From positions 62,001 to 126,000 of the forward strand of contig CAWJNF010000006.1 in assembly GCA_963844235.1 (NCBI GenBank): a DNA stretch of 64,000 bases, written 5' to 3'. The notes under the pieces were generated by a model that was not told the origin of the DNA, ran no database searches, and worked only from the letters and a program-made list of their open reading frames with translations. This DNA comes from CAWJNF01 sp963844235 (GTDB taxonomy: Bacteria > Actinomycetota > Thermoleophilia > Gaiellales > Gaiellaceae). The position numbers were made by a program, and so were the translations under genes. Every line of letters begins with the position of its first letter. Position 1 is the stretch's first letter. Of the stretch, positions 1 to 8,004 are shown one piece after another.

Positions 1-1
1 G

Positions 2-220
2 ACGGAGCGCCGCCACGCCCTCCGGCGCGGTCCGACCATTCGCCGCCGGGCGCGGATCGGTGGTGGCGCCGTACTCCTTCCCGGGGTCGAGATCGGCGAG
101 GAGGCCTTCGTCGGTGCGGGCGCGGTCGTCACGAAGGACGTCCCGCCCCGCGCGGTCGTCGTCGGAAACCCTGCCCGCGTCATCCGCCAGGTGGCCGAGG
201 ACGAGTTGCTCGACGCATAG
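2..220 (+). CDS. Hexapeptide-repeat acyltransferase, C-terminal fragment
   Basis: The reading frame is open from the window edge to TAG at 218-220, so only the last 72 residues are present. They show left-handed beta-helix hexapeptide repeats ([20 protein letters not shown]) followed by the closing signature [20 protein letters not shown], typical of sugar O- or N-acetyltransferases of the WbbJ/NeuD type. These enzymes transfer an acetyl group from acetyl-CoA to a nucleotide sugar or glycan. The dTDP-rhamnose genes downstream suggest a surface-polysaccharide role, but the substrate cannot be read from this fragment. Confidence 0.85.
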   Translation, partial: TERRHALRRGPTIRRRARIGGGAVLLPGVEIGEEAFVGAGAVVTKDVPPRAVVVGNPARVIRQVAEDELLDA

Positions 221-225
221 GGCCC

Positions 226-314
226 GGCCGGATGAGATCTGGCCCCTACGGGCCCGGGCGGGCTGACCGAAGCCCGCCCCTACAGCCCCGGGCCGGATGA
301 GATCCGGCCCCTAC
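226..314. repeat. Three tandem GGCCGG-type hairpin repeats
   Basis: Two copies of the GGCCGGATGAGATC(T/C)GGCCCCTAC unit, at 226-249 and 290-314, flank a related stem GGGCGGGCT/AGCCCGCCC at 256-279. All three end in CCCCTAC. Single copies of the same element occur at 15653, 20641 and 27131. The last unit supplies the TAG stop codon of the peptidase that ends at 311. The array sits between convergent genes and probably works as a two-way terminator or is a REP-like element. Confidence 0.75.
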
Positions 315-1942
315 TTCGTGATGGTCAGCGTGTAGGCGCCGCGCCGGGACTTCGGCGCCTTGACCTGGATGAAGTGCCAGCCACTCGTTCTCACCCGGTA
401 ACGCAGGCTCGGGTTGAAACCCGAGCGGTAGGCGAGCACGGATCCGCTACGGACGGCGAGGAGCGTGATCGGCGTCACCAGGTTCGTTCCGCGGCGCCAC
501 AGGACGACCGTCGGCTTGGTCTCCTTCGGTCCGTTGAGCGAGGCTGTCACCGTTCTGCCGGCACGTAGGAAGACGCGATAGACGTCGCTCGGGTCGTCGA
601 AGTGGTCGATGGTCGCGTTCACCACGTGGCGTGTGCCGTACAGCGTCCACGCCTTCGCGCCCGCGTCGTCGTTCGTCTCGTAGCGGTCAGGCGGCGGCGG
701 TAGGGCGAGCGCGGCACCCAACGCCTCCGGGAGGTCGAGACGTCCGTAGCCGCTTGCCGCGTCGCGGCCGGGCGTACCCATGTCGGCGGCGCTGAGCTCG
801 AGGAGCGTCATGACCTGGCTCGCCGTGAGCGTAGGCCGCTGGGCCAGCAGGAGCGCGGCCGCAGCGGAGACCAGCGGAGCCGCGAACGACGTCCCAGCGC
901 CCGATGCGTGATGGGCGTACTGCGCCCGCGCGCAGAAGTTGTAGCCAGGCCAGGCACACGCCGGGTCGGTGAGATCGAACGGGTACGTCGAGACGATGCC
1001 CACGCCCGGCGCTGCGACGTCGTTGTAGGTGGTGTCTCGATTCGAGAACGCAGGCGTCGCGAGCGACTGATCGAAGGCGCTCACGCCGACCACGTGCGAA
1101 AGAGCGGCCGGATAGCTCGCGTAGCGGTACGGCCCGGGAGCGGAGTTGCCCGTTGCCGCCACGACCACGGCGCCGTTCTGGTACGCGTAGTCGATCGCGT
1201 CGCGCTCGAGCTCCGAGTACTCGTCGCGGAGGGGGTCGGTCGGGTCACGGACGCCGCCCAGGCTCAGATTGATCACGAGCGCGCCGTTGTCGACGGCCCA
1301 CCTGATGGCCTCCGCCTCGTCCTCGACCGAAATCGATCCGTCGGGTCGCACGACCTTGGCGACCAGGAGCTCGACGGGAAAGCCCACCCCGGCGATGCCC
1401 TCCGCGTTGTCGAGCGCCGCGGCGATCTCTCCGGCGACGATCGTCCCGTGGCCGTTGGTGTCCTCGGTGGCCTTGCTGCCGACGTAAGACTTCGTCGCTG
1501 CGATACGGACAGGGGGAAACTCGGGATGCGACGCGTCGATCCCCGAGTCGATCACGGCCACACGCACCGACCCGAACACCGGCAGGGCGTCCCAGAACTC
1601 GAACGCCCGGATCGAGCTCAGGTACCACTGGTAGGAGACGAGCGGGTCGGTGGGCTGGTAGGCGAGCACCCGGCTCCGGCGGACAGGCTCGACGTACGTG
1701 ACACCGGGAAGCTCGGCGAGCTCGTCGGCGGCCTCGCCGACGGCATCGACCGAGACCACGATCGCCCCGACGTCGGCCAGGGTCTCGTCCACCGTGCCGC
1801 CCGTGGCCCCGCGGACGAGCTCGGCCACGCGCTGGGCGTCGCTCGGATCGGTGATTCCGACCGCGATTCTGCCGGGCGCTCCGTGGCCGGCGGAGGACAG
1901 GACGAGCGCAGCAAAGAGCGCCAGAAGCGCTGATCGCGTCAC
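311..1942 (-). CDS. Secreted subtilisin-like serine protease (S8)
   Basis: A 543-residue exported protease. A signal peptide (about residues 1-22) is followed by an inhibitor-like propeptide (about 25-90). The S8 domain carries the catalytic triad Asp132 (VAVIDSGID), His165 (NGHGTIVAG) and Ser352 (GAGTSFAAP), with oxyanion-hole Asn266 (ATGNSAP). A beta-rich C-terminal domain of about 130 residues begins near DRYETNDD, resembling pre-peptidase C-terminal domains. GTG at 1942 was chosen because it overlaps the stop of the upstream SpoIID-like gene (GTGA) and begins the signal peptide. A longer frame upstream has no signal peptide at its start. The coupling suggests both proteins act together at the cell wall. 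Confidence 0.92.
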   Translation of the reverse strand: MTRSALLALFAALVLSSAGHGAPGRIAVGITDPSDAQRVAELVRGATGGTVDETLADVGAIVVSVDAVGEAADELAELPGVTYVEPVRRSRVLAYQPTDPLVSYQWYLSSIRAFEFWDALPVFGSVRVAVIDSGIDASHPEFPPVRIAATKSYVGSKATEDTNGHGTIVAGEIAAALDNAEGIAGVGFPVELLVAKVVRPDGSISVEDEAEAIRWAVDNGALVINLSLGGVRDPTDPLRDEYSELERDAIDYAYQNGAVVVAATGNSAPGPYRYASYPAALSHVVGVSAFDQSLATPAFSNRDTTYNDVAAPGVGIVSTYPFDLTDPACAWPGYNFCARAQYAHHASGAGTSFAAPLVSAAAALLLAQRPTLTASQVMTLLELSAADMGTPGRDAASGYGRLDLPEALGAALALPPPPDRYETNDDAGAKAWTLYGTRHVVNATIDHFDDPSDVYRVFLRAGRTVTASLNGPKETKPTVVLWRRGTNLVTPITLLAVRSGSVLAYRSGFNPSLRYRVRTSGWHFIQVKAPKSRRGAYTLTITK

Positions 1943-3516
1943 GACAGCTTGATTACGGAGCTCGTGCCGGCGACGAGGCCGCCGGCCGCCGGTACCAAGG
2001 CTCTGTAGACACCCGGACGCAAGTCGACTTTCGCCCGGTACTTCCCATCCGCTCGGGTCACGGCCGTCGTCAGGGTCTCCCACGCTTCGCCAGTCTTACG
2101 CTGGATGGTAACCGGTGTTCCGGTCTGGCCCGGGCTCACATCTCCCGCGAGCGCCGAACCTCCGTCCCCCTTGCGAAGGGTCACCTTCGGCGCGACCCGG
2201 ACACGCACGCTCGGGCCGGCGATCCGGGAGGCGCGCAGCCGGAAAGAGGTGGTCACCTTCGGCCGCAGCGCCACGCTGAACCGGCCCGTCTTTGCCACTC
2301 GGCTGACCCTGCCCCATCCGCCGCCGGTCGGCCGCCGCTCGAGCGTCGCGCGATCGAGGCCGCGCAGCCTTCCCCGCAGCGTGACCCGCTTGCCGTAGAC
2401 CACGCGGGCGGCGGAGGTCCTCAGCTTCAGCATGTCCACGGTGAACCACGTCGAGCGTAGGCCGAGCTTCGAGCGCACCTCGCTGCCGGGAATCGTCCCC
2501 TCGCTGTTCGGCCCGATCGCCGTTATGGACCCGGCTCTTCCCGAGTCGTTCATGTTCACACGAATGGTCGTGACGTTCTCGGGGATGCGGTCACCCAGCT
2601 TTGCGCGGAGCTCCTCCGCCGTGAAGGCGATCGGGCCCCAGTCGTGGTACGGAGAGATCGTGTCGTGCGGATCGTCGACGGAGACGAGATAGGGCAAGGC
2701 TTCCGCATCCGGCCAGACATCCTGAATCGAGGCCGTCCTTCCGCCTGAGCTGGCGGAATAGAACGTCCAGGCGACCTTCCCGTTGAAGAGCACGATCTGT
2801 CCCTTTGTGGCGTTCACGGCTGTGGTCGTGCGCTGGTTCTCCGAGAGAATCCCGCCATAGACCTGGCTTCGCGTGTCGGCGAAGACGTCGAAGTTGCCGC
2901 CGGTCTGGCGTGAGACGAGCGCGTACGAACGGGCGGCGACCGCCTGGACCTTGAGCGCCTCCATGTGCCACTCGGCCGGCATCTCGCCGGGCACCACGCC
3001 CCAGAGGTAGCGCTCGAGCGGGACGCGGTTGACCGCCTGGAGCTTGCCGTCGGCGACCGAGACCACGAGCGAGCCGCGATAGGGCTTGCCGAGCTCGAGC
3101 GGCGCCGAGCCAGGCAGGAAGCGCACGGGCGGGACGAGCGCACGCTGTCCGTTCGCTCCCCGGAAGGTCAAGGACGTGTCGAGCTCGATGCTTCCTGCCG
3201 GAACCTGTGCTGCGAACCCGGACGCGTCCTGGATTCGGAACGAGTCGTCGGAGGCGATCGTCAGGCGTTTGCCGGTAGCAAGGAGAACGCGGATCGTGGA
3301 AACGGGCGCCGGCCCGAGCCCGGTGCCGCGGTAGTAGTGGGCCAGGATCCGCTCGTGCTTCCAGCCCTTTTGGGCGAAGCCGTGGGCGCCGTACTGCGCC
3401 ATGCCGATGCCGTGGCCCCAGCCGTGACCGGTGAAGAGAAACGTTGGCTCCGCAGAAGCCGCCGCCGGCGCGGCGAGCAGGCCCAGGAGCGCGACGAGGT
3501 GCAGCAGGCGTCTCAT
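1939..3516 (-). CDS. Exported SpoIID/LytB-domain protein
   Basis: A 525-residue protein with a clear signal peptide (residues 1-22, ending AAPAAASAE). The N-terminal half is a SpoIID/LytB domain: GHGWGHGIGMAQYGA, then VPLERYLWGVVPGEMPAEW and VQAVAARSYAL. SpoIID is a lytic transglycosylase of sporulation, but LytB-like relatives occur widely in non-sporulating bacteria as wall-remodelling proteins. The C-terminal 170 residues look like two immunoglobulin-type beta domains (RVVYGKRVTLRGRL, then GDVSPGQTGTPVTIQRK). It is the first gene of a two-gene unit with the subtilisin. Nothing else in the window points to sporulation. Confidence 0.9.
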   Translation of the reverse strand: MRRLLHLVALLGLLAAPAAASAEPTFLFTGHGWGHGIGMAQYGAHGFAQKGWKHERILAHYYRGTGLGPAPVSTIRVLLATGKRLTIASDDSFRIQDASGFAAQVPAGSIELDTSLTFRGANGQRALVPPVRFLPGSAPLELGKPYRGSLVVSVADGKLQAVNRVPLERYLWGVVPGEMPAEWHMEALKVQAVAARSYALVSRQTGGNFDVFADTRSQVYGGILSENQRTTTAVNATKGQIVLFNGKVAWTFYSASSGGRTASIQDVWPDAEALPYLVSVDDPHDTISPYHDWGPIAFTAEELRAKLGDRIPENVTTIRVNMNDSGRAGSITAIGPNSEGTIPGSEVRSKLGLRSTWFTVDMLKLRTSAARVVYGKRVTLRGRLRGLDRATLERRPTGGGWGRVSRVAKTGRFSVALRPKVTTSFRLRASRIAGPSVRVRVAPKVTLRKGDGGSALAGDVSPGQTGTPVTIQRKTGEAWETLTTAVTRADGKYRAKVDLRPGVYRALVPAAGGLVAGTSSVIKLS

Positions 3517-3659
3517 GACGTCGTGGCCGGGCGGTCAGAACACGGTAACGAAGCGCGGTTAAGGTTCCGTGAGGAGCCGCCCGGGCGGGATTCCCTCACC
3601 TGCCCTTCGACGCTCGGAGCTACTGCCCTGCCCGGGCGCCCGCGACGGCGCTACCCGTG

Positions 3660-4649
3660 TCAATCCGCCAGGCGTCGGGCGTACTGCTCCCGGTAGAAGG
3701 CCAGATACTCGCCCGACTTGAGCGGCTCCCACCACGCACGATTGGCGCGGTACCACTCGACCGTCTCGGCCAGCCCGCGCTCGAAGTCGTGCTCGGGTCG
3801 CCATCCGAGCGCGGCAAGCTTCGACGAGTCGAGCGAGTAGCGCCGGTCGTGTCCCGGCCGATCCTCGACGTGGCGGACGAGCTCGTCACCGGCCCCGGTC
3901 AGGCGCAGGATGCGCTCGACGACGTCGAGGTTCTCGAGCTCGTCGCCTCCGGCGACGTTGTAGACCTCGCCCGCCTTTCCGTCCCGCAGCACCAGCTCGA
4001 TGGCGGCGCAGTGGTCACGGACGTGGAGCCAGTCTCGCGTCTGGCGGCCGTCGCCGTACACCGGCAGCGGCTGGCCGTCGAGCGCGTTCGTCACGAAAAG
4101 CGGGATCATCTTCTCCGGGTACTGGTTCGGCCCGTACGTGTTGGAGCCGCGGGTGATCACGGCGTCGACGTCGTACGTGCGAACGTGGGCGAGGACGAGG
4201 AGGTCGCCGCCCGCCTTGGACGCGGCATACGGGCTCGACGGCCGTAACGGGTCGCTCTCCTGCGACGAGCCCCCAGCCTCCAGGTCTCCGTAGACCTCGT
4301 CCGTCGACACGTGCACGAGCCGTCCGCCCGTCGTGCGCGCCCACTCGAGCAGCACGAACGTGCCGTAGACGTCCGTCTCGATGAACTCCGCCGCCCCCAG
4401 GATCGACCGGTCGACGTGAGTCTCCGCGGCGAAGTTGACGATTGCGTCGCAGCCCTCGGACGCGGCGGCCACGGCGTCCGCGTCCGCGATGTCGCCGTGA
4501 ACCACCTCGACCTCGGCGTTCTCGAGATTGGCCGGGTTGCCCGCATAAGTGAGCTTGTCGAGCACGACGACCTCGGCGCCACTCGCAGCGAGGCGCTTTG
4601 TGAAGTGGCTGCCTATGAACCCGCAGCCGCCGGTGACGAGAATCCGCAC
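3660..4649 (-). CDS. rfbB: dTDP-glucose 4,6-dehydratase
   Basis: A 329-residue extended SDR that converts dTDP-glucose to dTDP-4-keto-6-deoxyglucose, the second step of dTDP-L-rhamnose synthesis. It has the NAD motif TGGCGFIG at residues 7-14, the catalytic Thr116-Asp117-Glu118 (STDEVYGDL) and Tyr141/Lys145 (YAASK). Length is normal for the family. It is read in the same direction as rfbA-rfbC-rfbD but lies beyond a strong terminator, so it probably has its own promoter in the 125 bp upstream. Confidence 0.95.
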   Translation of the reverse strand: MRILVTGGCGFIGSHFTKRLAASGAEVVVLDKLTYAGNPANLENAEVEVVHGDIADADAVAAASEGCDAIVNFAAETHVDRSILGAAEFIETDVYGTFVLLEWARTTGGRLVHVSTDEVYGDLEAGGSSQESDPLRPSSPYAASKAGGDLLVLAHVRTYDVDAVITRGSNTYGPNQYPEKMIPLFVTNALDGQPLPVYGDGRQTRDWLHVRDHCAAIELVLRDGKAGEVYNVAGGDELENLDVVERILRLTGAGDELVRHVEDRPGHDRRYSLDSSKLAALGWRPEHDFERGLAETVEWYRANRAWWEPLKSGEYLAFYREQYARRLAD

Positions 4650-4755
4650 TCGGACGATTGTACGGACGCGAGCCGCGCCCGCCCCGCCGTCACCGCCGTG
4701 ACGAACTCTTCACGGTCCCGTCGCACATTCGGCACACGTGTGTCTTGACTTGTAT

Positions 4756-4782
4756 GGGGTCTGACCCCCGGGGTCAGACCCC
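4756..4782 (-). terminator. Perfect palindrome ending the rfbACD operon
   Basis: GGGGTCTGACCCC at 4756-4768 and GGGGTCAGACCCC at 4770-4782 form a perfect inverted repeat with 13-bp arms around one base. The TGA stop of rfbD (4774-4776) lies inside the stem. It is a likely intrinsic terminator, although no T-run follows on the minus strand. Confidence 0.7.
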
Positions 4783-5598
4783 CAGACGCGCGAGGCACTC
4801 GCGCAGCCCCTCGCGCCAGTGCGGCAGGCGGGGCGTCGCGGGTTTCTCGCTGCGCAGGACGGAGTAGGCGGGCCGCGGTGCCGGACGTCCGAGCTCGGCC
4901 GTCGAGATCGGCACGACGCGGCAGTCGAGCCCGGCCTCGGAGAAGATCGCCTCGGCGAACTCGGCCCAGGTGCAGTCACCGTCCGCGGCAACATGGTAGG
5001 TGCCATACGGCAGGCCGACGAGCTCGCGCGTCGCTGCCGCGAGGTGGCCGACGTACGTGGGAGAGCCCCGCTGATCGTCGACGACGCGCACCTCGTCGCG
5101 CTCGCGTCCGAGTGCGAGCATCGTGCGAACGAAGTTCGTGCCCGTCCAGCCGAAGAGCCAGGAGCTGCGCACGATCCAGCCGTCGCGGACCTCCCGCTCA
5201 CCCTCGAGCTTCGTGCGTCCGTAGGCGGACCGCGGGTCAGTCGGGTCCGACTCGAGGTAGGGCTCGCGCTTCGCGCCGGCGAAGACGTAGTCGGTCGAGT
5301 AGTAGACGATCGGCGCGCCGAGCTGGACGACGCGACGAGTGCCGAGCACGTTGACCGCTCTCGCAGAGCCCTCGTCGGTCTCTGCGTCGTCGACCTTCGT
5401 CCAGGCGGCGCTGTGGAGGATCAGATCCTGCGCCTGGACGGTCTCGTCGAGTGCGTTGCGGATGTCGAGACGCTCGCGCGGGAAGGCCGACGCCCAGGGG
5501 AACGCCTCCGAGAGCGCCGTCCCGAGCTGCCCGCCCGCCCCGGTTACGAGGATGCGCGGGAATCGCGCTCGGAGAGGATCGGGCTCCGGGTGCTCCAC
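4774..5598 (-). CDS. rfbD: dTDP-4-dehydrorhamnose reductase
   Basis: An SDR of about 274 residues that performs the last step of dTDP-L-rhamnose synthesis. Motifs are the NAD(P)-binding ILVTGAGGQLGTAL near the N-terminus, STDYVFAG, and the catalytic YGRTK. The start is uncertain: GTG codons lie at 5598 and 5625, and both place the start inside rfbC, which ends at 5544. I chose 5598 because it leaves the shorter extension before the Rossmann motif. The overlap of about 55 bp suggests translational coupling to rfbC. Confidence 0.9.
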   Translation of the reverse strand: MEHPEPDPLRARFPRILVTGAGGQLGTALSEAFPWASAFPRERLDIRNALDETVQAQDLILHSAAWTKVDDAETDEGSARAVNVLGTRRVVQLGAPIVYYSTDYVFAGAKREPYLESDPTDPRSAYGRTKLEGEREVRDGWIVRSSWLFGWTGTNFVRTMLALGRERDEVRVVDDQRGSPTYVGHLAAATRELVGLPYGTYHVAADGDCTWAEFAEAIFSEAGLDCRVVPISTAELGRPAPRPAYSVLRSEKPATPRLPHWREGLRECLARLGV

Positions 5599-6011
5599 AG
5601 GTCGCGAACTCGCGGGTCGTTCCACGGCACGGTGTGCTCGTCGGGCCGCTCAGGGTCGTACTCGACGGTGACGTGGTACGTGAAGAGGCAGTCCGTCAGC
5701 GCTTCGAAGCCGTGCGCGTGTCGGCCGGGCACGTAGACCGCGGCGGGGTTCGACTCGCCGATGTCGAGGCAGAACGTCTCGCCGCTGGTCCGGTCGAGGA
5801 CGACGATGCGAGCCATGCCGGCGAGGCAGGCGAAGAGGTCGTCCTGGCCGCGCTCGTGGTAGTGCAGCCCGCGGATGACGCCCTGCCGTGAGAACGAGAC
5901 GTTCGTCTGTACCGTGCCGCTCGGCAGCAGGCTGTCACGCCGGAGCTCGTAGAACCAGCCGCGCTCGTCCTCGTAGCGCCGGAGCGGCAGTACCAGCAGG
6001 CCGTCGATCAT
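5544..6011 (-). CDS. rfbC: dTDP-4-dehydrorhamnose 3,5-epimerase
   Basis: A 155-residue cupin-fold RmlC homolog. It shows DERGWFYELRR, then NVSFSRQGVIRGLHYHERGQ with the catalytic His region, and VYVPGRHAHGFEAL. It converts dTDP-4-keto-6-deoxyglucose to dTDP-4-keto-rhamnose. ATG at 6011 overlaps the rfbA stop (ATGA). It is somewhat shorter than the usual 175-185 residues because the C-terminal tail is trimmed, but the core motifs are complete. Confidence 0.93.
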   Translation of the reverse strand: MIDGLLVLPLRRYEDERGWFYELRRDSLLPSGTVQTNVSFSRQGVIRGLHYHERGQDDLFACLAGMARIVVLDRTSGETFCLDIGESNPAAVYVPGRHAHGFEALTDCLFTYHVTVEYDPERPDEHTVPWNDPRVRDLWSTRSPILSERDSRASS

Positions 6012-6796
6012 GACGTCTTGTTCGCGCCCGTGCGCTCGACGAGCGTGGCCAGCTCGCTCAGGGCCTCGTGCGTGCCGGCGTCGTGCCACCAGCCGCGGAT
6101 CCGGCGCGCCTCGAGGCGACCCTGGTTCGCGTAGACCCGGTTGACGTCGGTGATCTCGAGCTCGCCGCGCGAGGACGGCTCGAGCGTACGGATGATGTCG
6201 AATACGCCCGCGTCGTAGCCGTAGAGACCGACGACGGCATCGCTGGTCGGCGGCGACGGGTAGCGCGTATCCACGACCCCCGCCTTCTCGACCAGGTCCA
6301 CGACACGGTCGTCCTCGCCGTAGACGACGACGCCGAAGCGCTCGGGATCGGGCACCTCCTTGACGAAGATGAGGGAACCTGCGTCCCCATCGGCGAACTC
6401 GCGGAGCTCCTCCGTCTGGGCGTACTCGAACAGGTTGTCGCCGAGGCAGACGACGAGCTTGCCCCCGCCGGCGAAGCTCTCGGCCATGCCGACGACTTGC
6501 GCGATCCCACCGGGATGCGTCTGCACCTTGTAGGTGAGGTCGAGCTCGAAGAGGGGTGTGCTCTCCCCCCGCGCGTCCATCCTGCCGTCGCCGAGCAGGT
6601 CGATGAGCTGACCGGCGTGGCCCTGGCCGGTCACGATCAACACCTCGCGGATCCCGGCGAGCTGCAGCAGCTGGAGCGGGTAGTAGATCATCGGCCACCG
6701 CCCCACCGGCAGCAGGTGCTTGTTGGCGACCCGGGTCAGCTCCTGGAGACGCGTGGCCTCTCCACCGGCCGCAACAAGCCCTCGGGCACTCGTCAT
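6008..6796 (-). CDS. rfbA: Glucose-1-phosphate thymidylyltransferase
   Basis: A 262-residue sugar nucleotidylyltransferase, first gene of the rfbA-rfbC-rfbD unit. It makes dTDP-glucose from dTTP and glucose-1-phosphate. It has HLLPVGRWPMIYYPLQLL, the metal-binding VCLGDNLFEY, and the sugar-binding region ELEITDVN and GWWHDAGTHEAL. The nucleotide-binding loop reads AAGGEATRLQELT instead of the usual GGxGTRLxPxT, so two positions depart from consensus. ATG at 6796 was chosen because it starts at the family N-terminus; the frame stays open upstream without recognisable protein. Confidence 0.9.
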   Translation of the reverse strand: MTSARGLVAAGGEATRLQELTRVANKHLLPVGRWPMIYYPLQLLQLAGIREVLIVTGQGHAGQLIDLLGDGRMDARGESTPLFELDLTYKVQTHPGGIAQVVGMAESFAGGGKLVVCLGDNLFEYAQTEELREFADGDAGSLIFVKEVPDPERFGVVVYGEDDRVVDLVEKAGVVDTRYPSPPTSDAVVGLYGYDAGVFDIIRTLEPSSRGELEITDVNRVYANQGRLEARRIRGWWHDAGTHEALSELATLVERTGANKTS

Positions 6797-6834
6797 GGCG
6801 GCCGATTGTACGAGCCGGGCGCCATCGGAGCGGC

Positions 6835-7338
6835 TCAGCCGTTTCGTCCGAGCGCCGCGTGGAAGGCACGTTCCGCCTGTGCCCCGAACACGGCCAGCAC
6901 GACGCGCTCGAGCGTTGTCGTCTCGTAGGCTCGCACGGCGTCGATCATGATCCGCGCGCAGTCCTCGAGCGGGAATCCCCCGACGCCGGTGCCGAAGGCA
7001 GGGAGGGCGAGCGACCGCGCGCCGGCCTCCTCGGCGACCTCGAGGCAGCGGGCCGTCGTCTTGCGGACGAGCTCGCCGTCGGTGCGCAGGTCCTGTCCCA
7101 TCACAGCGCCGTGCACGACCCATTTGGCGGTCAGCCGCCCGGCGCCCGTCACGACGGCGTCGCCGAGGGCGATAGGCCCCTTGGCCACGGCCTCGCGCTC
7201 GATCTCCTCTCCGCCGGCGCGCTTGATCGCGCCCGCAACGCCTGCTCCCATCCAGAGGTGGTTGTTGGCCGCATTCGCGATCGCGTCCACGGGGAGCTGC
7301 GTGATGTCGCCTTCGACGATCTCGATCTCAGCGGGCAC
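6835..7338 (-). CDS. Macro-domain protein (ADP-ribose binding)
   Basis: A 167-residue single-domain protein of the MacroD/YmdB type. It has VEGDITQLPVDAIANAANN at residues 8-26, GAGVAGAIKRAGG, and FGTGVGGFPLEDCA. These are the ADP-ribose-binding loops of O-acetyl-ADP-ribose deacetylases and mono-ADP-ribose hydrolases. It probably reverses ADP-ribosylation or removes NAD-derived metabolites in the cytoplasm. It follows the small membrane-protein frame with an 11-bp overlap and precedes rfbA by 38 bp. Confidence 0.9.
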   Translation of the reverse strand: MPAEIEIVEGDITQLPVDAIANAANNHLWMGAGVAGAIKRAGGEEIEREAVAKGPIALGDAVVTGAGRLTAKWVVHGAVMGQDLRTDGELVRKTTARCLEVAEEAGARSLALPAFGTGVGGFPLEDCARIMIDAVRAYETTTLERVVLAVFGAQAERAFHAALGRNG

Positions 7339-7456
7339 GTGCAGCCCTCCGTCTCGCCTTGCGCTCCTTGACCTCGCCTACGTGCCGCACAGCCGTGAAC
7401 CAGACGTACATTGCGCCCGCAGCTCCGAGCGCGACAAGTCTCAGGCGCGTCTTCAC
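7328..7456 (-). CDS. Possible small membrane protein (42 aa)
   Basis: A short frame starting at GTG 7456. It has one hydrophobic stretch (LVALGAAGAMYVWFTAVRHV) and a strongly basic tail (KERKARRRAARAR), as in small inner-membrane proteins. It overlaps the macro-domain gene by 11 bp and is divergent from the gene at 7521. The frame stays open upstream to 7600, but that part overlaps the divergent gene. I do not recognise a family; it could be non-coding. Confidence 0.4.
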   Translation of the reverse strand: MKTRLRLVALGAAGAMYVWFTAVRHVGEVKERKARRRAARAR

Positions 7457-7520
7457 TGCGCGAGCGTACCGAACCGCGGCGCTATCATCGAGTGGTGAGA
7501 AGCGACGAAAGGATGTGACG

Positions 7521-7958
7521 ATGGCGACGAACATGGCGACGAAGGCCAAGATCGTGACGACGGCGGCCAAGGCTCGTCCGGTGGTAGAGCGGGTTGCCAA
7601 GGACGAGGAGTTCAGGAACCACGTCCTCGGAGCGTTCGGCTCGGCGAAGACGATCTACGACGAGCTCTTCCTCGAGGCGCCCGAGCCGAGCGGGTCGAAG
7701 CCCCGCCAGGTCGTGTCGAGGCTGGCGGCGGATCCCGCGCTCCAGGACGAGGTGCGCAATGCGATCGCCGAGCTGCGAGGAGCCAGCATGCGTGCGAAGA
7801 AGGCGTCGAACCCGTCGCACAAGGCGCGCAACTCGTTGATCCTCGCCGGCATCATGATCGGGATCCTCTACAACCCGAAGACCGGCCCGGACACCCGCAA
7901 GTGGCTGAAGGAGAAGGTCTTCGGCCCGGAGGAGACGTTCGAGTTCGAGGCAGCCTAG
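7521..7958 (+). CDS. Conserved hypothetical protein with one membrane segment
   Basis: A 145-residue protein. ATG at 7521 is preceded by GAAAGGA at 7507-7513. It begins with a lysine-rich region (MATNMATKAKIVTTAAKARP), continues as a helical segment (VAKDEEFRNHVLGAFGSAKTI), and has a hydrophobic stretch near residues 109-120 (LILAGIMIGILY) before an acidic tail. No enzymatic motif is visible. The layout resembles YtxH-like envelope-stress proteins, but I cannot assign it. The gene ends just before a strong hairpin. Confidence 0.75.
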   Translation: MATNMATKAKIVTTAAKARPVVERVAKDEEFRNHVLGAFGSAKTIYDELFLEAPEPSGSKPRQVVSRLAADPALQDEVRNAIAELRGASMRAKKASNPSHKARNSLILAGIMIGILYNPKTGPDTRKWLKEKVFGPEETFEFEAA

Positions 7959-7977
7959 ACCGAGTCGGGACGAGCGG

Positions 7978-8004
7978 CCGAGGGCGGCATCACCCCGCCC
8001 TCGG
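7978..8004. terminator. Bidirectional hairpin between convergent genes
   Basis: CCGAGGGCGG at 7978-7987 pairs with CCGCCCTCGG at 7995-8004 around a 7-base loop. It lies between convergent genes ending at 7958 and 7990. The last four codons and the stop of the minus-strand gene are inside the hairpin, so one element probably serves both transcripts. Confidence 0.75.

Noticed and set aside
908..1933. Long plus-strand open frame opposite the subtilisin gene
   Set aside because: It is an antisense shadow created by high GC; it has no family motifs, while the minus strand has a complete S8 triad.
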